A stretch of DNA of 64,000 nucleotides from Dendrolimus kikuchii. Lineage: Eukaryota > Arthropoda > Insecta > Lepidoptera > Lasiocampidae. The position numbers and the translations under genes are program-made. Numbering within the stretch: position 1 is the first letter of the stretch; the number at the start of each line of letters is the position of its first letter. The stretch is from the NCBI GenBank assembly GCA_019925095.2, contig CM034403.1:8685690-8749689 (forward strand), read 5' to 3'. Below the pieces are notes generated by a model. That model was not told the DNA's origin, searched no databases, and was given only the letters and a program-made list of their open reading frames with translations. Positions 1 to 10,685 of the stretch are shown here, one piece after another.

Positions 1-6
1 TTTCAG

Positions 7-117
7 ATACAGACTGAATTGGCATACCTCAGTAATCACAAGTCAGAGTTAGAGGAGAAAATGGACGACGACGAGTTACGGCAGAAGAGAGAAATAATAC
101 AATTAGAAAACGAAAAG
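7..117 (+). CDS. Coiled-coil protein, internal exon (phase 0 in and out)
   Basis: This exon belongs to a host gene whose start lies left of the window. The acceptor tttcag fills 1-6 and the donor GTAGAC starts at 118. Between them is one open frame of 37 codons, rich in Glu, Lys, Asp, Gln and Leu (for example ELRQKREIIQLENEK), which is the composition of an alpha-helical coiled coil. It joins in frame with 301-369 and 2471-2566. I do not recognise the protein; with only about 90 C-terminal residues visible it could be a golgin, motor adaptor or centrosomal protein. If the donor were skipped, the frame would run into the intron and stop within about 15 codons. Confidence 0.72.
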
Positions 118-300
118 GTAGACACGGTTGCTATACTATTGTATAATAATAGTAGCCCATAAACTTCCTACTACTTGGGATAGAGGAAATTAGAAGGGTG
201 ATGTTGTGCTCTCCAGTTGAAAGATTTTAAGCAGTTATACAGTTATTATATATGCTTGTGCTGCAAAAATTGACTTTTAAGTGAAATGTGCCTTTTCTAG

Positions 301-369
301 CTGCCACAAGACCTCCGTCGTTCGGCATCAGACAGTCTGAATTTAATAACGGAAATACAGAAGAAATAT
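301..369 (+). CDS. Coiled-coil protein, second visible exon
   Basis: A pyrimidine-rich acceptor (ccttttctag) ends at 300, followed by 23 open codons, LPQDLRRSASDSLNLITEIQ then KKY. The donor GTATAA at 370 gives a phase-0 junction to DSLIKLYCNLRKQ, which continues the amphipathic helix well. The segment RRSASDSL is a basic, serine-rich stretch of the kind often phosphorylated (inference). The donor overlaps a stop: unspliced transcripts would add one Val and end at TAA 373-375, so this could also act as an alternative last exon. Confidence 0.62.
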
Positions 370-1114
370 GTATAATACGAGGCTAGTTAAAAATGCCTAG
401 TAGCCAGAACCATAAAACATTCTTAAAATAATGACGGTTAGGTCCGAGCGTCTTAACTTTAGGGAAAATTACGGAATATACGAACACATGTTTAAGGTGG
501 AGTTGGTAGTCTTACATAGACGGAAACTATGTGACGATTTCTCACAATATAAGGACAGCGATTAGAAATATACGAAATGAGATAATACAATAATTACTAT
601 ATCTATAAACCCGTGCAATACTATAGTTATTAACTATTTTGTATGTAAAAAAATCATGAATAGGATTTCGCATTGTAAACCCCCGATTATGATCGTAAAA
701 AGTTTAAAGACCTGCCAAAAAAATTGGCATAAATTCAAGAACTGTATCATATCAAACAGTTATTATCAAAGCTCGTAAAAGCTGAACGGGACGGCGCAGT
801 TGCTATAACGCGTTCACTGACAAACTTATTGCCTGACGTTGCAGTTTGTCACATACAAGTATTGCAATTCTAGTAAAATGTAATCAATGAATTTTAGCCC
901 AGTTTACGTTTTGTGAAACTATTAGCTAAACCCGGCCACGCTTCACTGTGGCTGGAACTCTTTTTTATATTTTATGACATTTTTTCATTTTCCTTTTCTA
1001 TGAGAGATTCTGTATAAAAACACTTATCTATTAGAATTTGACATTTTTGTAAAAAATTTAAGTCACTTCATAGAAAACTCTGAGTTTTTCGAACACAAGT
1101 TGCATATTTATATG

Positions 1115-1690
1115 ACTAGGTGTTACCCGAGGTTTCGTTCGCGTAGATTAAAAACAGTCATAGTTTATATCCGTGCAGGAACGGAGAAAGAATACAATTT
1201 CCTGCGGCCGGGCGGCCTGTCGTAAGAGGCGACAAAACAACCCACAGCCAGGTGGTAGGGCATTTGCTCGACTGGATGGCGACCACCCCTGGTCTAGAGT
1301 ATGCCGCCATAAAAACCTTGCGTTGTGTTCCGGCATTAGTGACCAAGTTCCAGTCTCCCTTAAGAAAGCAGCAGCTCATTTGTAGCACCTTTGGTGTTGC
1401 AAATGTTCATAGGCGATGGTAACCGCTTTCCATCAAGTGGGCCGTCTGCGTATCTGCTGAAATCTAGCAATAAAAAAAAACTGTTTCGAGCTGATCGGAC
1501 GAAAACGTACGACGAATGGCTTTTGAGCGTAAGGCCTCAAGTGTATAAAATTTCGTGCTTTGAAAATGACGGATTTTCATACAAACTTGCATCGCCTTTT
1601 TTTACGGTCCTAGACCCAGTAGTTTGTGTGCGTATATATGTCAGCCAGTCAGTAAGGCCAAGAAATTATATATGTGGGTATAGAGGAAGA
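1115..1690 (+). repeat. Old dispersed repeat, interrupted by a SINE-like element
   Basis: The left part (tcgttcgcgtagattaaaaa, then agtcatagttt) and the right part (GAAAATGACGGATTTTCATA, then GTCCTAGACCCAGTAGTTTG and a CAGTCAGT run) recur in the same order at 57710-58650. Here a SINE-like copy (1163-1480) sits between them. The family is unnamed to me; it may be the 3' region of a non-LTR retrotransposon. Confidence 0.55.
1163..1480 (+). mobile_element. SINE-like retroelement, copy 1 of a 4-5 member family
   Basis: About 310 bp beginning near ccgtgcaggaacggag, with the core CCTGCGGCCGGGCGGCCTGT and the 3' segment AAGTGGGCCGTCTGC, ending in an A-rich tail. Closely similar copies lie at 34431-34750 and 41398-41723 (+), 36885-37117 (-, truncated), and a tail fragment at 48381-48476. 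I see no tRNA A/B boxes, so it may be a LINE-derived non-autonomous element. Short open frames within it are not genes. Confidence 0.7.
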
Positions 1691-2470
1691 TATTAATAAA
1701 ATTTAAATACGTTCTTGAAGTTTGTAAACATCATTACGTGGAAAACGATTGTACGTATATACATAAGGTGGTACGTACAGAACTGAGAGGGAAGAAACTA
1801 AAACTTCGCTCACAGTTTCTCCAGCATGACAAATATCAGTGAATATTACAATATCTAGAATAATCTTCATATAGCAGAACCTCCATCAAATTTGTGGGTC
1901 TTCGACTGACGCCAAACAAGGGGGTTTTTTTGGAAGAGTTCTTGTGGCAACTCGAAAAGTCATACATCATTAAACAGTAATTTGAACCAGAAATAGACTT
2001 TTTGCTCAGAAACAGAATTATCCATACAACAATTGTTCTCTTTTATGAATTCCTTAACCGTTTTGGCAAAAAAGGAATCTTTTTAAAATCGACATGTCTG
2101 TCTTTGTATTTTTTTTTTTTTTGAAAACTTTTGGTCTATATAGGTAGATGTTTCGTAATTTCAAACTGCTCTAGTGTATGTGACTTTGTTTAAATCAAAT
2201 AGGTGGTAAGGTATTAAAACATGTCTGGAGGACGCGGAGGACCCCTCTAACTTTTAAAATGTAAAGCGGGAGATTCTAAAAACAGCAAGGTTAAATAAAA
2301 AAGAATAGTTTCAACAAAAATTGGTTAGAGAAAGATTCTTTAATTTGTTTTTAAGTTATAGGGTCAAATGGCTAAATTAATTTTTTTAAGGTTTAAAAGT
2401 CCAAGTTTTCGAAATATACAGCGTGTATGTTTATCTTCCGAATATAAATAAATGATATATTATCTTTCAG

Positions 2471-2566
2471 GATTCGTTAATAAAACTATACTGTAACCTG
2501 AGGAAGCAGCTGACTCGGGCGGAGGCCGAGAGTTGGCTGCACTCGGAGGAGGCGCCGCACGAGTGA
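2471..2566 (+). CDS. Coiled-coil protein, last coding exon and stop
   Basis: The acceptor tatctttcag ends at 2470. The exon then reads DSLIKLYCNLRKQLTRAEAE and SWLHSEEAPHE to TGA at 2564-2566 in phase 0, continuing the helical heptad pattern and finishing in an acidic tail. GC content (GCGGAGGCCGAG) is well above the surrounding intron, as expected for a real exon. A polyadenylation signal follows 140 bp downstream. The product is unidentified. Confidence 0.75.
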   Translation, partial: DSLIKLYCNLRKQLTRAEAESWLHSEEAPHE

Positions 2567-2705
2567 CCAATCGCGGAGCTCGATTCAAGGGCCAGCGTAC
2601 TTCACTTGCGCCGATCCAGTGTTGCCAGGGACTCGAGCCTTGTTACCCTTATTCAGTAAGTCGGTAGAGGACTTGTTGTAGATTTACCGTTTTGTATTTG
2701 TGGCA

Positions 2706-2711
2706 AATAAA
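2706..2711 (+). terminator. Polyadenylation signal AATAAA of the coiled-coil gene
   Basis: AATAAA lies 140 bp after the stop codon, with a T-rich and GT-rich stretch about 70 bp upstream. It is the first canonical hexamer after the coding end. Confidence 0.55.
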
Positions 2712-3959
2712 AGTGAGGTTAAAGCATGACGGAAGAATATTATAGATGATAATGTAAGAAACGTAACAAATGTAGTTTTATCTTTTTACGTTCTGTAAAA
2801 AAATATGCCAGTTTGTGAATAAAATTTGGATGATATATAGAAGAAGAGTAATATGGGTGGCAATAACATAAAATGTACCCGAGAAGCTTTGAGACCCTCA
2901 TGACCAGATCTATTTTTAAATTAGAGCACAAGTCTTTTTCGCTTAATAAGTTTGTTTTCGATATCTGACCGATTTGATCTGAAAATAGATAGATTGGTGA
3001 TAGATACTCTATTGTATAGCATTACAGAAGACTTACAAGCTAGTAGTATTCTAAACGTGCAGAATGAGAATAAAGCAGTGAGAGTGTCGCCTTACTGTTT
3101 AAAAAAAGTATAACTATAAAAAAAATTCATAAAAAAATCTCAAAATTAGATTTCTTAAAAAGTGGGAAAAGATTTTTTGTGAAATATATTTGCAGCTTTT
3201 TCATGGTTACATTTTATACTAAGTTGACATTCATAGTATTCTTTATCCATGTCATCTTATATTTAATACACATCATACATATCTTATGGTTTCAATTCTA
3301 AATTAAAATTAATATTTTCCTATAAAAGGCCTCGATTCTTCTCAAGCAACATTTCTTCTAAGCCTTTCAGACGCGGTCGAGGTCCCTTATAAAACATTAT
3401 TTAGACGGAAATACAGTATACCATCACCAGATTTGATGCCTAGTCTAGTTTTGCTTAGAAAGCTGCACAGTGATTGATTTTTTATAGAAAAATCTTTACT
3501 CTGTTGCCAAATAATTGCAAATTGCTTATTGGAGGTAGTACTATAGTAACCATACAATTTTAACATGGACTATGGTCCATCATGAAGAAAATTTATTGCA
3601 TTCATATGACACTTAAGAATAAAAAGTAGGTAATTGTCACCTGCACTCAGTGAGCTTAATATTGTTTTATTTAAAACACCTGTTTTTCCCCGCGGCTACG
3701 CTGCGTGAAATGCCCTAGGTAGTGGCTTTAGGTTACATATATAGAAATTCAATTAAGTGTTTTACCCAAAAACTTTACTGTTTCTTGTTACTAAATTCAT
3801 TACAATAACAAAGAAATTTAAGTCCATATAGCGTACACAACTGCCCAGCGAAACATAAAGGCGAGTCGCAGCCAGCCTGAATTGGAAGTACTTAATACAA
3901 TTAATCAGATGTCGCTTATGACAACGTAGTATTTGTTAGCAAATTGAAAAACGCAATTG

Positions 3960-4290
3960 CAGCGCCATCTAATTTGCTAATCCGTTTTTTTTTCAATGGA
4001 AATGACGAAATTTGTCGGTATAAAATGTATCCTAAGTGTTAACTCGGGTTATAAGCCAGCACTATGTCAAGTTTCAATCATATACATTCAGTAGATTCCA
4101 AAAAAAATGCGAACACAGCGCCATCTTTTTCTCTATTTTCATCTATCCCACGGAAACAACGTCATTTATCGGGATAAAAAGTATCCTAAGTTACGCCCCG
4201 GGATAGAAGCTACCTCTATGTCGAGTTTCATTGAAAACCATTCAGTAGTTTTCACGAGATGCTCTAATAGACAAACAGACAAAAATTTAA
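3960..4290 (+). repeat. Dispersed repeat with tandem similar blocks
   Basis: Two adjacent related blocks share GATAAAAAGTATCCTAAG-type text followed by 'gtttca..cattcagtag'. The same text occurs at 56690-57000. This is the style of widespread lepidopteran non-autonomous repeats. The 94-codon open frame across 4107-4391 lies mostly within it and is not a gene. Confidence 0.5.
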
Positions 4291-6629
4291 AAATTGCATT
4301 TTCGGAATCCTGGTCCGAATTATCCCACCTGATTTTTTTCAGCTTTTTAAACTCATTATACAAACTCAAACCATTTACAGATTTATTATAATATAAGATA
4401 ACTGTTCACGCTTATGACATACAACAATAGATAGCTAGATAGCTTTTAATTATACACCAATACAATACAACTATATAGAGATAATCTCAGTTACACACAG
4501 ACCAGAATATACAATGGAATTGCGAAATTTATCTTCCCGGGAATCGAACCTTAAACCACTATCACTACAAAATACAAAACCTGCCAAATCAAAAGTAAAT
4601 TACAGCACTGGATATTTATTTTAATGGCGACGGATATATGTCAATAACGGGCTAAATAATGTCAAATAACAAATTTGATAATCATGAAATTAATCTTTCT
4701 GAGTGCAGAAATTATCTTTGTTGTTATTACTGCAGTCTTTATAATGTGTTTTGTATTGACTTTTTAATTGATTTCTTTGGAATAATGATAACGTACCATT
4801 CAAAACTATTCAGAGAAGTCGTTTTTTTATTTAAGGGAATTTTTAGAAAAGTTATTTATTATTTCAAAAGCGAACAAAGACCCCGTCAATTTGGAAAAGG
4901 CTTTAATCATTGATCTCAACGCCCCCGAACGAGCCTTCGGTCTGTTTCCACCTTTATAACTGTAATTTGAGTGTTTTATTGGAAGATGATACTTAATCGA
5001 TTTTATATTTTATGTAATTTACCTTATAGGCTAGATACACGAGTCATGATTGCAGATACTGTTAAGTGATTATGTAATATTTTAATATAAATTCAAATAT
5101 GGTTGCGCTGGTCGGCCTTCTGGTAATTCACATGAGAAATCATATAGGGTTTTCTTATATTAAAAATATTGAATAGTACTAGCATATTTATCATCATGGA
5201 TCGTCTATCTTCTGACGTTCAAATATTTGTACACTTTTAAGAATGCTTGCGTTACTGGGAGGACCCGATTGACCCACATCAACATCTACATGTTACAGAG
5301 GTCCCTTTGCTGAGCTTACGCTGAATTTGATGTAATACCATTAATGATTCCGATATTGATTTGCATATTTATATAGAGCTATAAAATCGGTAAATTAATA
5401 TGTTATCTAATTTCATTTACCAACCAGCCTACGATATATAGATAAAAGTTATTTAAAATGGGAGTTTGAGTTATATCTAAACTATACAGCTGCGTGGTAT
5501 TTATTATAGACCGCGTCGTAAAACTGTTCACTCATTGCTTGCAACAGACAAGTGCGCAATCGACAGTTTTTCGTACAAAATCAGTTATTGCTTGGAAGCT
5601 GGGGCTGATTTACTTTGGTTTACATATGACTTGAATCCACTACTTAATAACTATTGAATAATTTTGTGCAATGTTCTCATGCATGCAAATCTTAGTATTT
5701 ATAACAAAAACATTAGGAACAGAAATGTGTGTACATTGTTTATGAAAAAAAATGTGCTAAGATAAAGATATGTTGTTTCTGTAAAATGTTTGTCGTAATT
5801 TTAAAGACTACAAAAATTGTTGAACCCGGTATTTCAAGGGACCGGCTATGCAAGCACCTTAACCCAACCAAATATAAATGCTTTTCCTAATCTACTAATA
5901 TCAATTTATATACTTGTTCAAATCAACATTGTTCCCAAATAAAAGATATTGAAAACATTACTACTTTATGGTAGTTGGAAATTGACCATAGCGATATATT
6001 TTGATTCTTTTTACAAGCACGAAAAATCACAATTTATTGAAATGTTAATTTTCGAGCTGCCACAAGGAATGTTTCGTTTGTTTAGCTTCTATTATAGATC
6101 TACCACTATACAACATTGATGAAGCTGGTTTGTGGTCGGAGTCGTAAATGAATTTTAAATTAGACTTTTTAGTTTTTTTACCAGGCCATAAAAAAATAAC
6201 AAATATATATTGCTATCTGTCTGGACTATATATTCTCGCTTTTTATCATCACAAATTAGTTAAATTGATGGGCCTGATATCAACGTTGTAGGAATCGCCT
6301 TATTCGCAGTGTATATTTTGTAAAGCTATGACGTCATTGACTCCCAATTTATTTTTACAAAAACAATGGTGATTATATTTAGAATGATTAATGACATCAT
6401 ATTTATTGTTAACAAAGAACAATGCTAGTCACTATGAAAATATTTTTTCACGCAATGAAAACCTAACAAAGAGGATGTTATCTATAAAACAATGTGTATT
6501 ATGCTAATTAATATTAAAAGGTATACAATTTTTTGGCATGCAATAAACTTTAAACGAGTATTTATTCATTAACTTACCCTCAAATTATAAGAAAATAGTA
6601 AACAATGTTTGCAAAAAAAAGAGCAAGCA

Positions 6630-6872
6630 ATGCACACTAACAGAGGTGTTAATTTAATTAAAGGTAATGGTTTTTTTAATAAAATTTTTGATCCGTTTGA
6701 TCATTATTTTGAACAGAACAGAGAGTTAAAATTTATAGGAACGGTGTTGGATTTTACGTGTATAATAGCTGTTTTTGTTTCGGTATTTTGTTTAATGTAT
6801 TATACTGTTAAACTCGAGGCACGTTTTAGTGCTTCTTTGTGTAATACTCGAGTGTTTTGTAGTTTTTTTTAA
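6630..6872 (+). CDS. Hypothetical 80-residue membrane protein (weak candidate)
   Basis: An ATG-initiated frame of 80 codons has a polar N-terminal half (DPFDHYFEQNRELKF) followed by one hydrophobic segment of about 22 residues (LDFTCIIAVFVSVFCLMYYT) that could span a membrane. AATAAA signals follow near 6990. Against it: another ATG at 6605-6607 precedes it in a different frame, there is no splice context, AT-rich DNA often yields such frames, and I recognise no family. It may equally be chance. Confidence 0.2.
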   Translation: MHTNRGVNLIKGNGFFNKIFDPFDHYFEQNRELKFIGTVLDFTCIIAVFVSVFCLMYYTVKLEARFSASLCNTRVFCSFF

Positions 6873-7274
6873 ATGTTTGTAATTTTGTACTTCGAATTGT
6901 AAATGGCAAAATGAGTCTTGCCATTATTGTTACATGTGTGTATGCATTTGATTGTATAAATGTAAGATAGTATTTGTAGGATTAAGTCAATAAAATATTA
7001 AGTTTAATAAACTATTTAGAAGTTGAAATTTTTTCATTAAATTAATGATAATAATTCCTTTCATTGTAGTGTGTGGCTAAGGCACCCGCGTCTTATTCTA
7101 ATAACGTTGGATTCGAATCTGAACCTTCGGCCCAATTCTGTTATTTCAATATCTTGGCAAAAGCTGCCAAACTTTAAAATATTCATTTCGCGAGTTTTCA
7201 TTTATAAATATGAGTGGCGTACCCGTCATTATAATAACAGAATACAGAAATCAGGCAAACCTAGGCGATTTTGA

Positions 7275-7500
7275 CGAGATAATAATAGCAGAATTGGACC
7301 CCTGGAGTGGAGACGGCGTCTCGCCAACTCTAGTCTAAGACGCCGTCTAGCTCGATGGATTGACGATTTGCACAAGGTGACTGAGACTGGATGAGGTCAG
7401 TGGAGACCGGGATAGGTGGCGCAAGCAAACTTGGGGAAGCCAGCAGTAGTAGCGGTTGGTTGACGACTGAATCTGGACGGAGACACTACTCTGCTTAAGC
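7275..7500 (+). pseudogene. LINE reverse-transcriptase C-terminal remnant
   Basis: Reading across frames gives ARWIDDLHKVTETG, then DWMR, then DRDRWRK. This matches the conserved tail of many insect non-LTR retrotransposon ORFs (RWTDDLVKVAG..WM..A.DR..WR). At least two stops and two frameshifts separate the pieces, so it is dead. The sequence just upstream (7075-7160) has a weak tRNA-like B box but I cannot call a SINE there. Confidence 0.55.
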
Positions 7501-7559
7501 AGGTCTTCTATTATGAATATTAGTTAAGTTAGGCTTAGACTAGGCACGACTGCGCCGCA

Positions 7560-8050
7560 CATAAAAGGCCTTAGAGGAGGGACGCGCCCCCTCTCACCTC
7601 GTGATAAGACCAGAGGTAGTCTGAAAAGCCCAGCTCTCCAGCTTACAATGGAGGGTCCAGCTCGTGAACGGGCCGGTCATCGTTTGTCCGGGCTAGAGGT
7701 GAATGCGTGAGCAAGCCCACAGCCCGGACATGGGACGCAACGAGGATCAGCCAGGCGTTTTAGTGGCGTGGCAATAGCATTCTTGCGGGGGTGCTAGTGC
7801 CACCACAAGGCGAATCCCACACGCTGCACTGCATTTCCCCCCGCGGCGATTTGTCCTCAAGCGGATTTCCCCTGGGAGAAAAAAGCCAACTACGCTGCCG
7901 CCGCATTTTCGCTGTCAAGCGGGCGTCATCGGTGGACCTGCGATATCGTAGGGCGGTTAATGTTCGCATATCCACAGAACACCAACACGGTTGCGGCGTG
8001 TGTCGACTATACGAGCGCTTACTGTTAGAACCTATTGATGGCGGAGCACA
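7560..8050. other. GC-rich block, probably retroelement UTR
   Basis: About 490 bp is far richer in G and C than its surroundings, including CCCCGCGGCG and several CCGG sites. It follows directly after the LINE remnant at 7275-7500. Overlapping open frames occur on both strands (71 and 90 codons) without recognisable domains. A transposon UTR or an unrelated unique GC-rich segment are both possible. Confidence 0.3.
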
Positions 8051-8517
8051 TCAACTTACATAATTAATAATGTTACCGATACATGAAACTCCAATCCGCT
8101 TTGGACAAAATGGTAGGTAACCGTCCCCCTAACACAGAGAAGTCCTAACGAGGTTTTAGAAGTTAAAGTTTAAAACAACACATTCAGTCGAAATTATTTT
8201 ATTTTTTTAAATATACTCACAATTTCTATTTTATAATCGTTTATTGGAATGGTGATTGTGTAATACAAAAAAATAATATACAATTCTGAATTTGGCACTT
8301 CTCCAAAATATATCCGTCGAAACATTTACTTAAAGGTTCAGATCTTAAATACGAATAAATGCCTTTATAGTTCAACACATCAAGTGTTGTCAGATGGACG
8401 AAAGTTGACGTAACAAACTTATCTACAGTATAATTATAATAATAATTTGAATTACACTAATGCCTCCGCTACAACTGGGTCAATGTTAGCGACGGTGACG
8501 CGCAGTTGTGGTCCACG

Positions 8518-8695
8518 GTTTAATGCCTTATTTGAGATACGATATTGTTAATGACACTGAACATTGACAGGTAAATGTACATACATAAATATAGCTAGTT
8601 GTTAACGCGGTATTTAACGCTATAAATAGGAGGCATTTGTACACTAACACTAACGCAATTGGAGCAAGGGCAATAAGTGGCATTTCGGGAATTTA
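8518..8695 (+). repeat. Dispersed repeat, copy 1 (second copy 53595-53790)
   Basis: TTATTTGAGATACGATATTG, then 'gttaatgac', 'aacattga' and 'aataggaggcattt..cactaacactaacgcaattggagca' are matched in order at 53595-53790. The family is unknown to me. Confidence 0.5.
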
Positions 8696-9009
8696 ATCAC
8701 AGGCCTTACACACAAAGTTACTAATACCTATTTTCTTCATACTAATATATGATATGAACAATTTCCTTTCTTCGCGTCTTATTATTTGTATATATTTTTT
8801 ATACAAAAGTTTTCAATGACCAGAGATGAACTTGGATGCTTTCTTTCTATAGTGCGTAATTCCGAAGTTTAGGTCCGTGTAGTAAGCAAAGTTTGCAATA
8901 AAATACAGTCAATACCAGTATTTTTATGATAAGATTGTATTGTGGCGACATTAATGCCAACATCATAAACAAGCACGCAAGCGCAAAACTAATATTAATC
9001 TGTGTAGCA

Positions 9010-9225
9010 AGTAAAACAGCGCGCCGCTTTGTGACAGCGCATCGTTCGCGCCGATTCTTTTGGCGCGTAAACACCAGTTCAACAAAAACCCGAACGACAG
9101 CTCGGGCCAGTTCGGGACAAATCGGCACACAGTCCGACACACGCCATCAACGCGGGCACACGACATTCGTGCTCGGGTACAAAAGTCACTTTTCACGCTT
9201 GCTGCTTGCTCTCACCTAAATCCTT
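9010..9225. promoter_or_regulatory. CpG-rich island, possible promoter or 5' exon of an unknown transcript
   Basis: About 215 bp has many CG dinucleotides (gcgcgccgc, gttcgcgccg, ggcgcgtaaac, caacgcgggc) inside a long AT-rich intergenic stretch. Both strands carry open frames of 75-97 codons, which is expected from GC content alone. No recognisable protein, TATA box or splice pair is certain. It could be a first exon or promoter of a non-coding RNA, or a relic of a GC-rich element. Confidence 0.25.
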
Positions 9226-9884
9226 CTGAACTATAAACAACATGAGAGTGTGTGATTAAAAGTGAACGATGAAAGTTATCTTTTATTAACCCGTACACTG
9301 CTCAACGGACAACCAATCACATCATCACAACCCTCAGTATGTTAAATTCTCGAAAATATGGACGATTACTGATTTTCAATCGTTCTGATTACTATAATAA
9401 TATATAATAGCGTCATAATTATAATTTAGATACTAATTTACAACCCGATCCCTAGGACGGTAAGGAATATAAAAAAGAATTGCTTTTATTTAGTAACTCC
9501 GTGTGTGAAGTGCCAAATTATATACAATGGCTCTTTAATACCACACAAGCGTCTAAATAATGTAACAAAAATTTCATATAAAAACCTGTATTTTAACGAG
9601 TATTGGTGACATTATTCATACAACTATTCTTCTGTGATGTACCGTGTATAATAAATAATCATGCCAAACAATCTACATCTAAACATTTTTAACAAATAGT
9701 GATATGATCGAATTTTGTTATAAAAAAATTAAATAAACATAAAACCAAATCACTAACCAATATAATAATATTATGTCTCCAACTGTACATATAAATAAAT
9801 AATTCGGCATCGAGAGGACTAAACTCGACCCTCGGAAGCTGCACCCTTTTACAAAATAAGAGTGCCCAGCTAAGGTTGGAACAA

Positions 9885-10275
9885 CAAGGCTTGGAACTGG
9901 CTTAAAATTTACCTGTTTTCATCGGTTATAACTGGTTTTAGTTAACTATTTGTGACTATTAGTGACGAGGTAAACCTTCAAAACTGTTACATAAAGCTGA
10001 ATTAACCGATTTGATTTCGTCAGAAGAGAAAGTATCATTCTATCTCTCTCAAGATGTGTTTGGGTGCGATTAAAAACTTACTGTACCACATGACTGCGCT
10101 TTGAAGGTGTGCGGCAAAAACCGTTCGAAACCGGTTTATTCAACAAAACCTATTTAAAGGACTTTCGTTTCCAAAAACCGATTGATTGAGCTTAAAATGA
10201 GAACAAAACCGAATAAAAATCCTATGTCCTTAGGCTGTAACCGGTTTGACTTTTTTCACCGGTTTCCAAGCCTCG
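9885..10275. mobile_element. hAT-like non-autonomous element (MITE)
   Basis: The ends are inverted repeats: CAAGGCTTGGAACTGG on the left, and CGAGGCTTGGAAACCGG when the right end is reversed. The interior has many copies of ACCGGTTT and AACCGGT-like words, resembling the subterminal repeats of hAT elements. An 8 bp target duplication is not recognisable, so the edges are approximate. No transposase. Confidence 0.5.
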
Positions 10276-10577
10276 TATACGGACTGTAGCGGCCCAAACT
10301 TGTAGTAAAAGAAGTCACAAATCAGTCCCCATTAAGATTAGTGCCCCGGACCTTAGCTACGACCATGGAAAAAGAATACTAAGAATAACAATCGCCCAAA
10401 AAAACGTAGTTTTTACAAAGCTAACTAGATGGCGCGACATGTCATTTTTCTCCCTTTTTGGCGTTTTATTATTTAAAACTGTGTTTATAAAATACACTTT
10501 TTAGACCGAATCCAAATCTTTTTAATTTTAGATCGATTTTGCCTAAAAAAAATACGTATTAAATATTATTGATTTAT

Positions 10578-10685
10578 TCAAAACCTTTATAAATCTTAAT
10601 ATTTTTTTTATTTTGTAGCCATAGAATTATAAAATTAATATTATTGTAAGACTATAAAATAAGAAATATTAAGATTTCTTAATAT
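10578..10685. repeat. AT-rich hairpin MITE, degenerate copy
   Basis: The core 'TCTTAATATTTTTTTTATTT', then TGTAGCCATAGAATTAT and a partial reverse complement ending in AGACTATAAAAT, resembles the clear hairpins at 14325-14480 and 26783-26945. Outer inverted repeats are not visible. Confidence 0.4.

Larger units (their letters stand above)
370..2470 (+). other. Intron of the coiled-coil gene
   Basis: This is AT-rich non-coding sequence between the second and last visible exons. Its only recognisable content is an old repeat (about 1115-1690) split by a younger SINE-like insertion (1163-1480). I see no further exon in 370-1110 or 1700-2460; short open frames there match the repeats. Confidence 0.6.

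Noticed and set aside
1171..1700. Frames of 62-101 codons over the SINE-like copy
   Set aside because: The same frames recur in the other copies of the family, so they are repeat sequence.
4659..4913. 84-codon + strand frame with hydrophobic segment
   Set aside because: ATG is present but the composition (Phe, Tyr, Cys, Ile) is typical of chance AT-rich translation; no supporting signals.
8847..9219. Three overlapping frames over the CpG-rich block
   Set aside because: All are explained by GC content lowering stop frequency; none resembles a protein.
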